The notes under the pieces: model-generated
What the model saw: only the letters and a program-made list of their open reading frames with translations
The model's database searches: none
What the model was told of the DNA's origin: nothing
Assembly: GCF_034661235.1 (NCBI RefSeq)
Contig: NZ_CP141059.1
Location: 1,240,001-1,304,000, forward strand
DNA from: Nocardioides bizhenqiangii
GTDB lineage: Bacteria; Actinomycetota; Actinomycetes; Propionibacteriales; Nocardioidaceae
Direction of reading: 5' to 3'
Length of the DNA: 64,000 bases
Shown here: positions 17,696 to 25,136 of the stretch, in pieces
How the letters are laid out: every line of letters starts with the position of its first letter
Numbering within the stretch: position 1 is the first letter of the stretch
Translations under genes and position numbers: made by a program

Positions 17696-17722
17696 CTCGG
17701 CCGACTCGGCCGACTCGGCCGA
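17696..17722. repeat. three tandem copies of a 9-bp unit
   Basis: CTCGGCCGA is repeated three times without gaps just after the ppx stop codon. Each unit contains the palindrome CGGCCG. It lies 43 bp before the next gene and overlaps no visible promoter. The role is unknown; copy number may vary between strains. Confidence 0.7.
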
Positions 17723-17764
17723 AACGTCTGCGCGGCGGTCGCGCCGAGCGTAGGTTCCCGCAAC

Positions 17765-19249
17765 ATGAGCACAGCCCGAGGCCTGACCGAGCCGCAGGTG
17801 CTGGCGGTGGGCCGCGGCCTGCTGACGGAGCTGGCCCGGCTGCACGAGGCCGGGGGCGTCAGCGGCGCCGTCGGCCCGGCGACGGTCCTCGTGAACGACG
17901 ACGGCGCCGTGCGCCTCGTCGACGGACCCGCGGACCGGGCCTACGCCAGCCCCGAGGTGCTCACGGGGCAGCCGCCGACCGCCCGCAGCGATCTCTACTC
18001 CGCGGGCGCGCTCCTGGCGCACCTCTTCCGAGGTGAGCCGACGCTGCCCCCCAGCGTGGCGGACCTCGATCCCGGCGTTGCCTGGCTGCTCGGGCCGGTG
18101 CTGGCGGCCGATCCGGCGACGCGGCCGGGATCGGCTGCGGCGATGGTCGCGGCGGTCGACCAGCTCGCCGAGCAGCGGCACGGCGCCGACTGGAGGGTCG
18201 CAGCCGGCCTGGCCGGCGCGGCGGGCGTCGCAGGTGCGGTGCCGGTCCTCGTGCTGGCCACCGGGGGCGGGGCGTCCGCGGCGGGCGCTGCCGCCGGCGG
18301 TGCGGCCGGGCTCGGCGCGGGCGCGGTCGGAACGGGCGGTGCCGGCGCCGGCGGGGCAGCGGGCGGCGCCGCCTCGGTGGCAGGCACGGGCGCGAGCGGG
18401 CAGGTCGCTGCCGCCGGTGGCGTGGTCACGCCGCAGGGCGGAGTGCTGGGAGGCGTCGCGGCGCCGGGCGCGGGCACACCGGCGGCCGCAGGCGGAGCCT
18501 CGGCGTCGGGCGCGGCCGGAACCGGCCAGGGAGTCGCCGGCGGCGGCGTCCAAGCAGCGGGCCACACCTCGCACGCGGTCGGTGGCGGGATCTCCAAGGG
18601 TCTCGCGGTCAAGCTCGGCGCGGCGGTCGCTGCCGGCGCCGTGGGCGTCGCCGGGACCGCTGCGGCCGTCATCCTGCTGACGGGTGGCGAGACGAAGACG
18701 GTCGAGGTGCCCGCCACGTCCGACATCTACCTGGCCGGCGCCAGCGAGGAGATGGAGGCCCAGCTGAGCGACCCCGGCACTCGGCCCGTGTCGGTCGACG
18801 TCGACGGCGCCGGCACGGTCTCGTTCCCGTCGGTCGAGGGCGAGCTGTCCGCGTGCAGCGGTTGCGAGCCGGAGTCGCCCGACGGCGGCAACATCTCCTT
18901 CGGCTCCACCGGCATCACCGCGTTCAACGGCATCGCCGGCGTCACCTTCGCCGACCGGACCCTGTTCGTCGTCGGCGTGTTCGTCGGCGACGACCAGCCC
19001 ACGCAACCCGACGACGCCGTGGTCGACCTGAGCGGCGCCGACGACGAGACGACCCAGGAGCCCGGGCTCGGCGAGCCGTTCTTCATCGGCGACGGCGAGA
19101 CCGGCGACGGCGAGGTCCAGGAGGTCGTCGTACCCGAGGACGCGACGACCCTCTACGTCGGCTTCGCCGACGCGTACGGGTTCTACGGCACACCGGGTGC
19201 GTACGGCGACAACGAGGGGTCGGTCGACGTCGAGGTCTCGATCGACTGA
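17765..19249 (+). CDS. degenerate kinase-like membrane protein with extracellular beta domain
   Basis: A 494-residue protein from ATG 17765 (TAGGTT box eight bases upstream). Residues about 8-135 resemble only the C-lobe of a Ser/Thr kinase: LLTELARLHEAGGV aligns with the helix before the catalytic loop, then SGAVGPATVLV stands where HRDxKxxNVLV is expected and LVDGP where DFG is expected. ASPEVLTGQ, SDLYSAGALLAHLFRG and DPATRPGSAAAMV match APE, the SDxYSLG helix and the RPS helix. A Gly/Ala-rich stretch and a membrane segment (about 285-308) follow. The ~180-residue outside domain ends LYVGFADAYGFYGTPGAYGDNEGSVDV (quoted in part), like lectin/galactose-binding beta-sandwiches. There is no N-lobe and no catalytic residues: a pseudokinase remnant. 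Function unknown. Confidence 0.65.
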   Translation: MSTARGLTEPQVLAVGRGLLTELARLHEAGGVSGAVGPATVLVNDDGAVRLVDGPADRAYASPEVLTGQPPTARSDLYSAGALLAHLFRGEPTLPPSVADLDPGVAWLLGPVLAADPATRPGSAAAMVAAVDQLAEQRHGADWRVAAGLAGAAGVAGAVPVLVLATGGGASAAGAAAGGAAGLGAGAVGTGGAGAGGAAGGAASVAGTGASGQVAAAGGVVTPQGGVLGGVAAPGAGTPAAAGGASASGAAGTGQGVAGGGVQAAGHTSHAVGGGISKGLAVKLGAAVAAGAVGVAGTAAAVILLTGGETKTVEVPATSDIYLAGASEEMEAQLSDPGTRPVSVDVDGAGTVSFPSVEGELSACSGCEPESPDGGNISFGSTGITAFNGIAGVTFADRTLFVVGVFVGDDQPTQPDDAVVDLSGADDETTQEPGLGEPFFIGDGETGDGEVQEVVVPEDATTLYVGFADAYGFYGTPGAYGDNEGSVDVEVSID

Positions 19250-19252
19250 TTT

Positions 19253-19314
19253 GGTCTCGATACTCGCCACGGGGTCGCTTGCTTCGCGGCGCATCCCCGT
19301 CGGCGCACTCGACC
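19253..19314. repeat. palindromic interspersed repeat, family C
   Basis: A 62-bp element starting GGTCTCGATACTCGCC and ending GGCGCACTCGACC, just after a stop codon. The ends GGTC...GACC pair, and GGGGTCGC/GCGGCGCATCCCC-type inner pairing is possible. It resembles palindromic repeats often found between genes in Nocardioides-like genomes (recalled, not searched). It may act as the terminator of the preceding gene. Confidence 0.5.
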
Positions 19315-19377
19315 CGCGGCCTGATCCGAACCCTCGCGAGCTCGGGCTCGGGGCCGCTGCCTGGGAGGATGCTGCGC

Positions 19378-19914
19378 ATGACCTCCTTGTACGCCGTCAC
19401 CGTCCTCGGCCACGACCGACCCGGGATCATCGCCGCGGCGACCGACGGGCTCGCCGGTCTCGGGCTCAACATCGAGGACTCGACGATGACCCTGCTCCGG
19501 GGGCACTTCGCGATGATGCTGCTGTGCTCGACCGAGGGTGCCAGCGGGCCGGTCGGCCCCCGCGACATCGAGCAGGCGCTCGCGCCACTGACCGCGGACG
19601 GTGACCTCGACGTGGCCGTCCGCCCCGTGACCGACGAGCCGACGCCGGGCACCGGGGGCAGCTCGTGGGTGCTGACCGTGCACGGCGGCGATCGGCCGGG
19701 CATCGTGTCCGCCGTCGTCGGGGAGGTGGCCACCGCCGGAGGCAACATCACCGACCTGACCACCCGGCTCGCCGGCGACCTCTACCTGCTCGTCGCCGAG
19801 CTCGACCTCCCGGCCGGCGCCGACGCCGCAGCCGTCGAGGCCGCGATCAAGGCCGCTGCTCACGGAGTCGGAGTCACTGCCACGCTGCGGGCGGCCGAGG
19901 CCGACGACCTGTGA
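19378..19914 (+). CDS. double ACT domain protein (GcvR-like)
   Basis: A 178-residue protein from ATG 19378; a nearby in-frame ATG at 19369 is less likely because a GAGGAT box covers it, seven bases before 19378. There are two ACT domains. The first begins LYAVTVLGHDRPGIIAAATDGLAGLGLNIEDS, the second WVLTVHGGDRPGIVSAVVGEVATAGGNITDL (quoted in part). DRPGI is the ligand-binding turn in each. This is the architecture of GcvR-type regulators, which bind amino acids (glycine/serine) to control other proteins. The partner is unknown. Its stop overlaps the start of the deformylase gene (GTGA), implying coupled translation. Confidence 0.85.
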   Translation: MTSLYAVTVLGHDRPGIIAAATDGLAGLGLNIEDSTMTLLRGHFAMMLLCSTEGASGPVGPRDIEQALAPLTADGDLDVAVRPVTDEPTPGTGGSSWVLTVHGGDRPGIVSAVVGEVATAGGNITDLTTRLAGDLYLLVAELDLPAGADAAAVEAAIKAAAHGVGVTATLRAAEADDL

Positions 19915-20474
19915 GCGAGGCGGACAGCGACCGGCTGGCGGCGTGGACCGAGGCCGAGCTCGACCTGGCGGGTCGGGTTCTCGAGGTCGTGCGCGCGCCG
20001 GACCCCGTCCTGGCGACGGCCGGCGCGCGCGTCGACCCCGCCGATCCGGTGTGGGTCCAGCTGGCGGCCGACCTGGTCGCGACGATGCGGGTCAGCCCCG
20101 GTTGCGTCGGGCTGGCCGCGCAGCAGGTCGGCATCGCCGCGCAGCTCTTCTGCGTCGACGTGTCGGCGCACCCCAAGGCCCGGACCCACCACGGCACCTT
20201 CGTGCTCTGCAACGCCGAGGTCGTCGAGGCGAGCCGCAACGACCGCGCCCGCGAGGGGTGCATGAGCGTCCCCGACTTCACCGGCGACGTGAAGCGCGCG
20301 AGCCGGCTCGTCGTCACCGGTCAGCTGCCGGGCACCGGTGAGCAGGTCACGGTCGCGACCGACGCGTTCGAGGCCCGGGCGCTCCAGCACGAGATGGACC
20401 ACTGCCAGGGGCTGCTGTTCCTCGACCGGGTCGCCGGCGCGCACGCCGTACACCCCCGCCAGACGTACTTATGA
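19911..20474 (+). CDS. def: peptide deformylase
   Basis: A 187-residue protein from GTG 19911. It removes the formyl group from nascent proteins. Motif 1 is VGLAAQQVGI (GxGLAAxQ, with Val for the first Gly), motif 2 EGCMSVPD (EGCxS, metal Cys) and motif 3 QHEMDHCQGLLF (HExxH, two metal His and catalytic Glu). Residues RAPDPVLATAGARVD near position 29 match the usual start of the domain. The last sense codon is TTA (20469-20471), rare in this high-GC DNA. It is coupled to the upstream ACT gene and followed 29 bp later by a tRNA with anticodon UAA. Confidence 0.92.
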   Translation: MSEADSDRLAAWTEAELDLAGRVLEVVRAPDPVLATAGARVDPADPVWVQLAADLVATMRVSPGCVGLAAQQVGIAAQLFCVDVSAHPKARTHHGTFVLCNAEVVEASRNDRAREGCMSVPDFTGDVKRASRLVVTGQLPGTGEQVTVATDAFEARALQHEMDHCQGLLFLDRVAGAHAVHPRQTYL

Positions 20475-20503
20475 CCGAGACTTGCTGACGGCAGCGCCGA
20501 CTC

Positions 20504-20578
20504 GCCCCTGTATCCCAACCGGTTAGAGGAAGTCGCCTTAAAAGCGATTCAGTCTGGGTTCGAACCCCAGCGGGGGCA
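20504..20578 (+). tRNA. tRNA with anticodon UAA (Leu codon UUA) but short variable loop
   Basis: A complete cloverleaf: acceptor GCCCCTG (20504-20510) with CGGGGGC (20571-20577, one G-U), a 3-bp D stem (TCC/GGA) with GG in the loop, anticodon stem GTCGC/GCGAT around loop CTTAAAA (20537-20543), and T stem CTGGG/CCCAG with loop TTCGAAC. Discriminator base A at 20578; CCA is not encoded (CCG follows). The anticodon at 20539-20541 is TAA. The variable loop is only five bases (TCAGT), whereas bacterial tRNA-Leu normally has a long variable arm. The short D stem and A73 are leucine-like. Identity as leucyl is therefore uncertain. Confidence 0.8.
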
Positions 20579-20603
20579 CCGCCCGAAGTACACCCCGACA
20601 CGG

Positions 20604-20636
20604 CCGTGCGGCCGGTCCTCAGGACCGGCCGCACGG
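20604..20636. terminator. perfect 15-bp hairpin between tRNA and convergent gene
   Basis: CCGTGCGGCCGGTCC (20604-20618), a three-base loop TCA, and the exact reverse complement (20622-20636). There is no T-tract. The position, 26 bp after the tRNA and 31 bp before the end of the convergent gene, fits a bidirectional terminator. Confidence 0.75.
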
Positions 20637-20666
20637 AGTTCCGCTATGCCGTGCCGAGCTGTCCCG

Positions 20667-22643
20667 TCACTTCGCGACGAACAGGCCGTCGACGGCGACG
20701 CGCTTGCCCTCGGTCACCACCCTGATCACGACCTTGCCGGAGCGGATCTCGTCGAACGTGGCCAGCTTGACGACCCGTCGCTTGCCGGTGCCCTTGAAGT
20801 TCACGGTCCTCAGGACCTCGGTGCCGAGCTTGACGACCGCCTTGCCGCCGTTGGCGGACCGGTGGATCACCAAGCCCAGCCGCTTCGCCTTGACGCCGTT
20901 GAGGACGAGCCTGGCACCCTTCGTCTTGGTCGTGCTGAGGGTCGTCAGGTAGTGACCGGTGACGTCCGAGACCCGCGTCCAGACGGGGCCGACCAGGGAC
21001 GCGTCGTCGACCGGCAGGGTTGTGCACCGCTCGGGCGAGCCGGCGCCCAGGTTGTTGACGTTGTCGACGGAGCGGGCGATGAAGCAGTACGTCGAGCCCG
21101 GCGTCCCCGTGTACTTGGCGTGATCCACCACCGAGTCGTCGACCGCGTTGGTGCTCTGGCCGAAGCCGGCCTGGTTCCACGCCGCCGACTTCACCGAGAC
21201 GTCGGTCGTCTTGACGCCGGACACCTCGTCGGCCGCCGTCCAGGCGAGCCGGATCGCGGTGCCCTTCGTGGTGTTGGGCAGCGGCGCGGTGAGGGTAGTC
21301 GTCGGGCCGGCGCGGTCGAGGAGCCGGGCGCGGATCTCGTCGAAGCCCACCGCCGGGTCCCAGTACCCGATCAGCGCGGCGTTGCCCGCGTTGTCGACGT
21401 CGGCCTCGATCCGGTAGCTGACCTCGTCATAGCCCGCGCCGTGGTTGAGCGTGGAGAAGCTCAGAGCCGGATGAGTGCGGTACTTCGTGATCCGAGTGCC
21501 GCCGGAGACGTAGTCGATGAGCTGGGTCCCGCTGTCGCTCACGCTGACCTCGGGGTAGAGGTAAATCCAGCTGTGGTCCGGCACGTTGAGCGAGGTCGCC
21601 GGGCCCCATGCGCCGCCGGTGCTCGGCCGGGCCGCGTAGGCGGCGTCGTAGAAGCCGTCGACGTTGGTCTGCCAGGCGACGAGGGTGCGACCGGTCGCGT
21701 CGGTGTCGGCCGAGAGGAACGACGTCGTCTTGCCGGGGGCTGAGATGACGCCGAGGCCGGTCCAGCCGGTCCCGGCCTGGTTCTCGGTCGTGGCGTGGAC
21801 GCGCCAGTCGCTGGAGTCGTCGCCGACCTTGCCGTTGAAGAAGATCGTGCTGCGCCCGGCTCCGTCGATGACGACCTGAGGGTCGCGAGCGGATGCGGTG
21901 AGGAACGAGACCTGCTCGGGCTCGTTCCATCCGCCGCCGGGGGTGAACTCGGCCGCGTAGACGCCGTCGATGGACTCGTCGGTCCCATAGGCGAGCACCG
22001 CCTGGCCGGCCTCGTTGGCGTCGACGGACACCGATGCCCCGAACTCGGTGGCGATGGCCTTGCCGGTCGTGGCGAGGCCGGGTTCCCACGTCCGGACCTG
22101 GACCGTCTCCTTGCCGGCAACGGCGGCGCGGAAGGCTACGTGGAGAGTGCCGTCGCCGTCGATGGCCGACGACACCGAGTCGTACGTCGCCGCGGTGTGC
22201 CACAGGTCGATCGCCGGTGACCAGGTGCCGTCGTCCTCGAGTCGGGCGCCGCGCGGTTTCCAGTTGACGCCGTCGTACTGCGCGACCCAGGTCGCGGCGA
22301 CGTCGCCGTCGTCGTTGGCGACGACCTCGACGTACTCGGTGTCGACGCCCTGAGGGGACACCCAGGTGGCGGGGCCCCACGTCCCGTCCACGGCTACGCG
22401 GGCGCGGACCCGGTCCGCGCCGGTGTCGCCGTCGATCCACAGGGCGACCGCGTCGCCGGCGCCGGTGCTGACGACCGACACGTTCCTGAAGCCGGAGTTG
22501 TCGGCCGCGAGCGTGAAGGAGTCGTCCCACCCGGCGGCCTGGCCGGGCGCGGGCGGGAGGCCGAGGGCGCCGGCGGCAACGGCCCCGGCGGCCAGGAGGG
22601 CCGCGGTGCGGCGGCGGGGGCCGGAGAACTGACTGGTGCTCAT
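20667..22643 (-). CDS. large secreted protein with WD/sialidase-like repeats
   Basis: A 658-residue protein from ATG 22643 (GAAAGG ribosome-binding site eight bases upstream). A signal peptide is clear: RRRTAALLAAGAVAAGALGLPPAPGQAA. The first ~400 residues consist of repeated segments of about 50 residues with the pattern W-G-P-A near the end and an internal D-x-x-G-x-A/V-V, such as DNSGFRNVSVV, NDDGDVAATWV and DATGRTLVAW, suggesting a beta-propeller. Around residues 420-520 is a region like a fibronectin-type domain (PLPNTTKGTAIRLAWTAADEVSGV). A C-terminal beta-rich domain (LVLNGVKAKRLGLVIHRS) is found on other actinobacterial cell-surface proteins. No catalytic residues could be assigned. 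Probably an exported binding protein. Confidence 0.65.
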   Translation of the reverse strand: MSTSQFSGPRRRTAALLAAGAVAAGALGLPPAPGQAAGWDDSFTLAADNSGFRNVSVVSTGAGDAVALWIDGDTGADRVRARVAVDGTWGPATWVSPQGVDTEYVEVVANDDGDVAATWVAQYDGVNWKPRGARLEDDGTWSPAIDLWHTAATYDSVSSAIDGDGTLHVAFRAAVAGKETVQVRTWEPGLATTGKAIATEFGASVSVDANEAGQAVLAYGTDESIDGVYAAEFTPGGGWNEPEQVSFLTASARDPQVVIDGAGRSTIFFNGKVGDDSSDWRVHATTENQAGTGWTGLGVISAPGKTTSFLSADTDATGRTLVAWQTNVDGFYDAAYAARPSTGGAWGPATSLNVPDHSWIYLYPEVSVSDSGTQLIDYVSGGTRITKYRTHPALSFSTLNHGAGYDEVSYRIEADVDNAGNAALIGYWDPAVGFDEIRARLLDRAGPTTTLTAPLPNTTKGTAIRLAWTAADEVSGVKTTDVSVKSAAWNQAGFGQSTNAVDDSVVDHAKYTGTPGSTYCFIARSVDNVNNLGAGSPERCTTLPVDDASLVGPVWTRVSDVTGHYLTTLSTTKTKGARLVLNGVKAKRLGLVIHRSANGGKAVVKLGTEVLRTVNFKGTGKRRVVKLATFDEIRSGKVVIRVVTEGKRVAVDGLFVAK

Positions 22644-22811
22644 GATGATGCCTTTCGGGAAACCCTGGGATCGGGCGGTTCGTGATGACCTCAGACTTCT
22701 CCCGCACAGGGGTCGGCTACATCGGGGCCGGCCACGCACCTAAGGCCGCGCGCCACCGATCCAAGGATTCCGCTTGCCTTCAGGTCGACATGAAGCGGCA
22801 GAGTGGTCGGC

Positions 22812-23504
22812 ATGACGCACGAGCATCACCACGACGACGCCACCTTGGAGGAGCTGCGCCAGGCGCTGACTCGCGAGTTCTGGGACGAGCGGTACGGCGG
22901 CAGCGAGCGGGTCTGGAGCGGGAAGCCCAACCAGCGGCTGGTCGAGCAGACCGCCGACCTGACCCCCGGCCGCGCGTGCGACATCGGCTGCGGCGAGGGC
23001 GCCGACGCGATCTGGCTCGCCGAGCAGGGCTGGGACGTCACCGCTCTCGACGTGTCCCGAGTGGCGCTCGACCGGACGGCGCAGCACGCGATCGAGCGCG
23101 GTGTCGACCGCCGGGTCAGGGTGGGGGAGTACGACGTGCTGTCCGACCGCCCGCCACGCGCTCCTCGCCGTACCAAAGGCTTCGACCTGGTCTCGGCTCA
23201 CTTCATGCACGTGCCGCGCGAGGACTTCGACGATGTCTACCGCCGGCTCGCCGCAGCCGTGGCGCCCGGGGGCCGGCTGCTCGTCGTCGCCCACCACCCC
23301 GACGACGTAGAGACCGGTGCTCGGGAGTCGCACGGCCGCGGATTGATGTTCCCGCCCGAGCAGGTGCTGGCCGCCCTCGGTGTGGAGGGTGGGGCCTCCG
23401 ACGACTGGGAGCCCGAGGTGGTCGACGCGCCCGTGCGCGAGCAGCAGATGCCGGACGGCCCGATGCAGGTCCGGGACACGGTCGTCCGCCTCCGGCGGAG
23501 GTAG
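22812..23504 (+). CDS. class I SAM-dependent methyltransferase
   Basis: A 230-residue protein from ATG 22812; three codons earlier another ATG is possible. Motif I is ACDIGCGEGADAIWLAEQGW, followed by VTALDVSRVALDRT (acidic residue binding the ribose) and FDLVSAHFMHVP as motif post-II. GGRLLVVAHHP is motif III. The N-terminus EFWDERYGGSERVWSGKPN matches TehB/thiopurine-type small methyltransferases. The substrate is unknown. It is divergent from the secreted protein and may be followed by the GH5 gene in the same direction with only 32 bp between. Confidence 0.82.
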   Translation: MTHEHHHDDATLEELRQALTREFWDERYGGSERVWSGKPNQRLVEQTADLTPGRACDIGCGEGADAIWLAEQGWDVTALDVSRVALDRTAQHAIERGVDRRVRVGEYDVLSDRPPRAPRRTKGFDLVSAHFMHVPREDFDDVYRRLAAAVAPGGRLLVVAHHPDDVETGARESHGRGLMFPPEQVLAALGVEGGASDDWEPEVVDAPVREQQMPDGPMQVRDTVVRLRRR

Positions 23505-23536
23505 TCACCTTCCCGGCCCCGGTTCGTTGTCCTGAC

Positions 23537-25045
23537 GTGAGCCGACGTAGAACGTGTTCTATCGCGCTGGTCGTTGCCGCCTTGCTGGTCGGCATCACGC
23601 CGGGCGCTGACGCCGTTCGCGACGGTCGCTCGGCGGTCACGGCACCTGCAGCCGTGGCCGCCCCTGAACCGGACCTGCCGCAGCTGCGCCGCAAGGGCCG
23701 GTGGATGGTCGACCAGCACGGCCGGGTCGTGATCGTGCACGGCTTCAACCTGGTGTGGAAGCGCGCGCCGTACGTCCCGCCGGCCACCCGGGCCGGCTTC
23801 ACCGCCGCCGACGCTCGCTGGCTGAAGCGCTTCGGCTTCAACGGGGTGCGGCTCGGCACCCTCTGGGCCGGGATCACTCCCGAGCAGGCCGGGGTCGGAG
23901 ACCCGGCCTACCGCGACCGGTGGCAGCGGGTGATGGACCTGCTGACCGAGCAGGGCATCTGGATGCAGCTCGACGCGCACCAGGACATGTGGCACGAGAC
24001 GTACGGCGGCGAGGGAGTGCCGGACTGGGCGATGATCCGGCCCGCGCCGTTCCACCTGCTCCCGCCGGTCAACCTGCCGTTCCCGATGGGCTACTGGACG
24101 CCCGAGGTGTCGACGGTGTTCGACCAGTTCTGGGCCGACCAGCACGGCCTGCTCGACGGCTGGGTCGCGGCCTGGGAGGTCGCCGCGCGCTGGTGGCAGG
24201 AGCAGCCCTACCTGATGGGCTACGACCTGATCAACGAGCCCTGGATGGGCCTGGAGTGGCCGACCTGCCTCCTGGCGGGTTGCCAGGCGTCGTACACCAA
24301 CGAGCTGCAACCGGCCTACGAGCAGGCCACCGCGGCGATCCGGGCCATCGATACCGAGAACATCGTCTGGTGGGAGCCGCAGCAGTTCGCTGGCGGACAG
24401 AAGATCCCGACCTTCCTCGAGCCGATGGCGGGGGAGCGGCGGCTCGGGCTGTCGTGGCACAACTACTGCCCGGACGTGTTCCTCGAGTCGCAGGGGATCC
24501 CGGGCGGCGATGTCGAGAACTGCTGGGCGTTCAGCCGCGACCGCAACGCGCACGCGCTCGACCAGGCAGCCGCGATGAGAGCGGTGCCGATGATGAGCGA
24601 GTGGGGGGCGACCGACAACCTGCGGGCGATCGAGATCGATGCCGCAGTCGCCGACGAGCACCTGATGGGCTGGCTGCACTGGGCCTACAAGCGCTGGGAC
24701 GACCCGACCACCGCCGACGACGCCCAGGGCATGTTCGCCGACGACGCCGACCTCACGACCGTCAAGACCGAGAAGCTGCGCCGGCTGGTGCGGACCTACG
24801 CGCAGGCGGTCGCCGGCGTCCCGACCGCGATGTCGTTCGACGCCGGCTCCGGTGACTTCCGGTTCCGCTACCGACCGGACCCCGGGATCGCGGCGCCGAC
24901 GGAGATCTTCGTCAGTCCGCTGCACTACCCCGACGGCTTCCAGGTCAGCGTCACCGGCGGCACCGCCGTCCGCCGACCGGGCCGGATGGTGCACGTCACG
25001 CCGGCCTCCGAGGGGCCGGTCACAGTGACCATCACCGGGCGCTGA
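23537..25045 (+). CDS. secreted glycoside hydrolase family 5 (endoglycoceramidase-like)
   Basis: A 502-residue protein from GTG 23537 with a signal peptide (CSIALVVAALLVGITPGADA). The catalytic (beta/alpha)8 domain starts with DQHGRVVIVHGFNLVWK, then FNGVRLGTLWAGITP, MQLDAHQDMWHETYGGEGVPDW, and the acid/base Glu at about 234 in DLINEPWMGLEWPTC. The nucleophile Glu at about 355 lies in MMSEWGATDN. WHNYCPD supplies the active-site His and Tyr. These motifs match GH5 endoglycoceramidases, which release glycans from glycolipids; the true substrate in a soil actinobacterium may differ. A small C-terminal beta domain (from about 420) binds glycolipid in relatives. Two Cys pairs suggest disulfides. 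Confidence 0.85.
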   Translation: MSRRRTCSIALVVAALLVGITPGADAVRDGRSAVTAPAAVAAPEPDLPQLRRKGRWMVDQHGRVVIVHGFNLVWKRAPYVPPATRAGFTAADARWLKRFGFNGVRLGTLWAGITPEQAGVGDPAYRDRWQRVMDLLTEQGIWMQLDAHQDMWHETYGGEGVPDWAMIRPAPFHLLPPVNLPFPMGYWTPEVSTVFDQFWADQHGLLDGWVAAWEVAARWWQEQPYLMGYDLINEPWMGLEWPTCLLAGCQASYTNELQPAYEQATAAIRAIDTENIVWWEPQQFAGGQKIPTFLEPMAGERRLGLSWHNYCPDVFLESQGIPGGDVENCWAFSRDRNAHALDQAAAMRAVPMMSEWGATDNLRAIEIDAAVADEHLMGWLHWAYKRWDDPTTADDAQGMFADDADLTTVKTEKLRRLVRTYAQAVAGVPTAMSFDAGSGDFRFRYRPDPGIAAPTEIFVSPLHYPDGFQVSVTGGTAVRRPGRMVHVTPASEGPVTVTITGR

Positions 25046-25072
25046 GCGGGAACGTCCGGGGGTCTCGGAGCG

Positions 25073-25099
25073 TTGTTCGGGTATCTGACTGCCTAGACT
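25073..25099 (+). promoter_or_regulatory. promoter of the Bax inhibitor-like gene
   Basis: TTGTTC (25073-25078) and TAGACT (25094-25099), spaced 15 bp, lie upstream of a short leader with strong ribosome-binding site GGAGGAG before ATG 25137. The spacing is short for a -35, so only the -10 is well supported. Confidence 0.45.
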
Positions 25100-25136
25100 G
25101 GGAGTCACCTACTCAGGAATCCCTTCGGAGGAGACC

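Noticed and set aside
20504..20578. A plain tRNA-Lys or other class I tRNA mis-aligned
   Set aside because: The 7-base loop CTTAAAA and all stems fix the anticodon at TAA; shifting by one base breaks the anticodon stem.
22682..25045. A single 787-residue protein spanning the methyltransferase and GH5 region
   Set aside because: The first ~285 residues are an Arg/Pro-rich out-of-frame reading of the methyltransferase gene. The GH5 signal peptide begins at GTG 23537.
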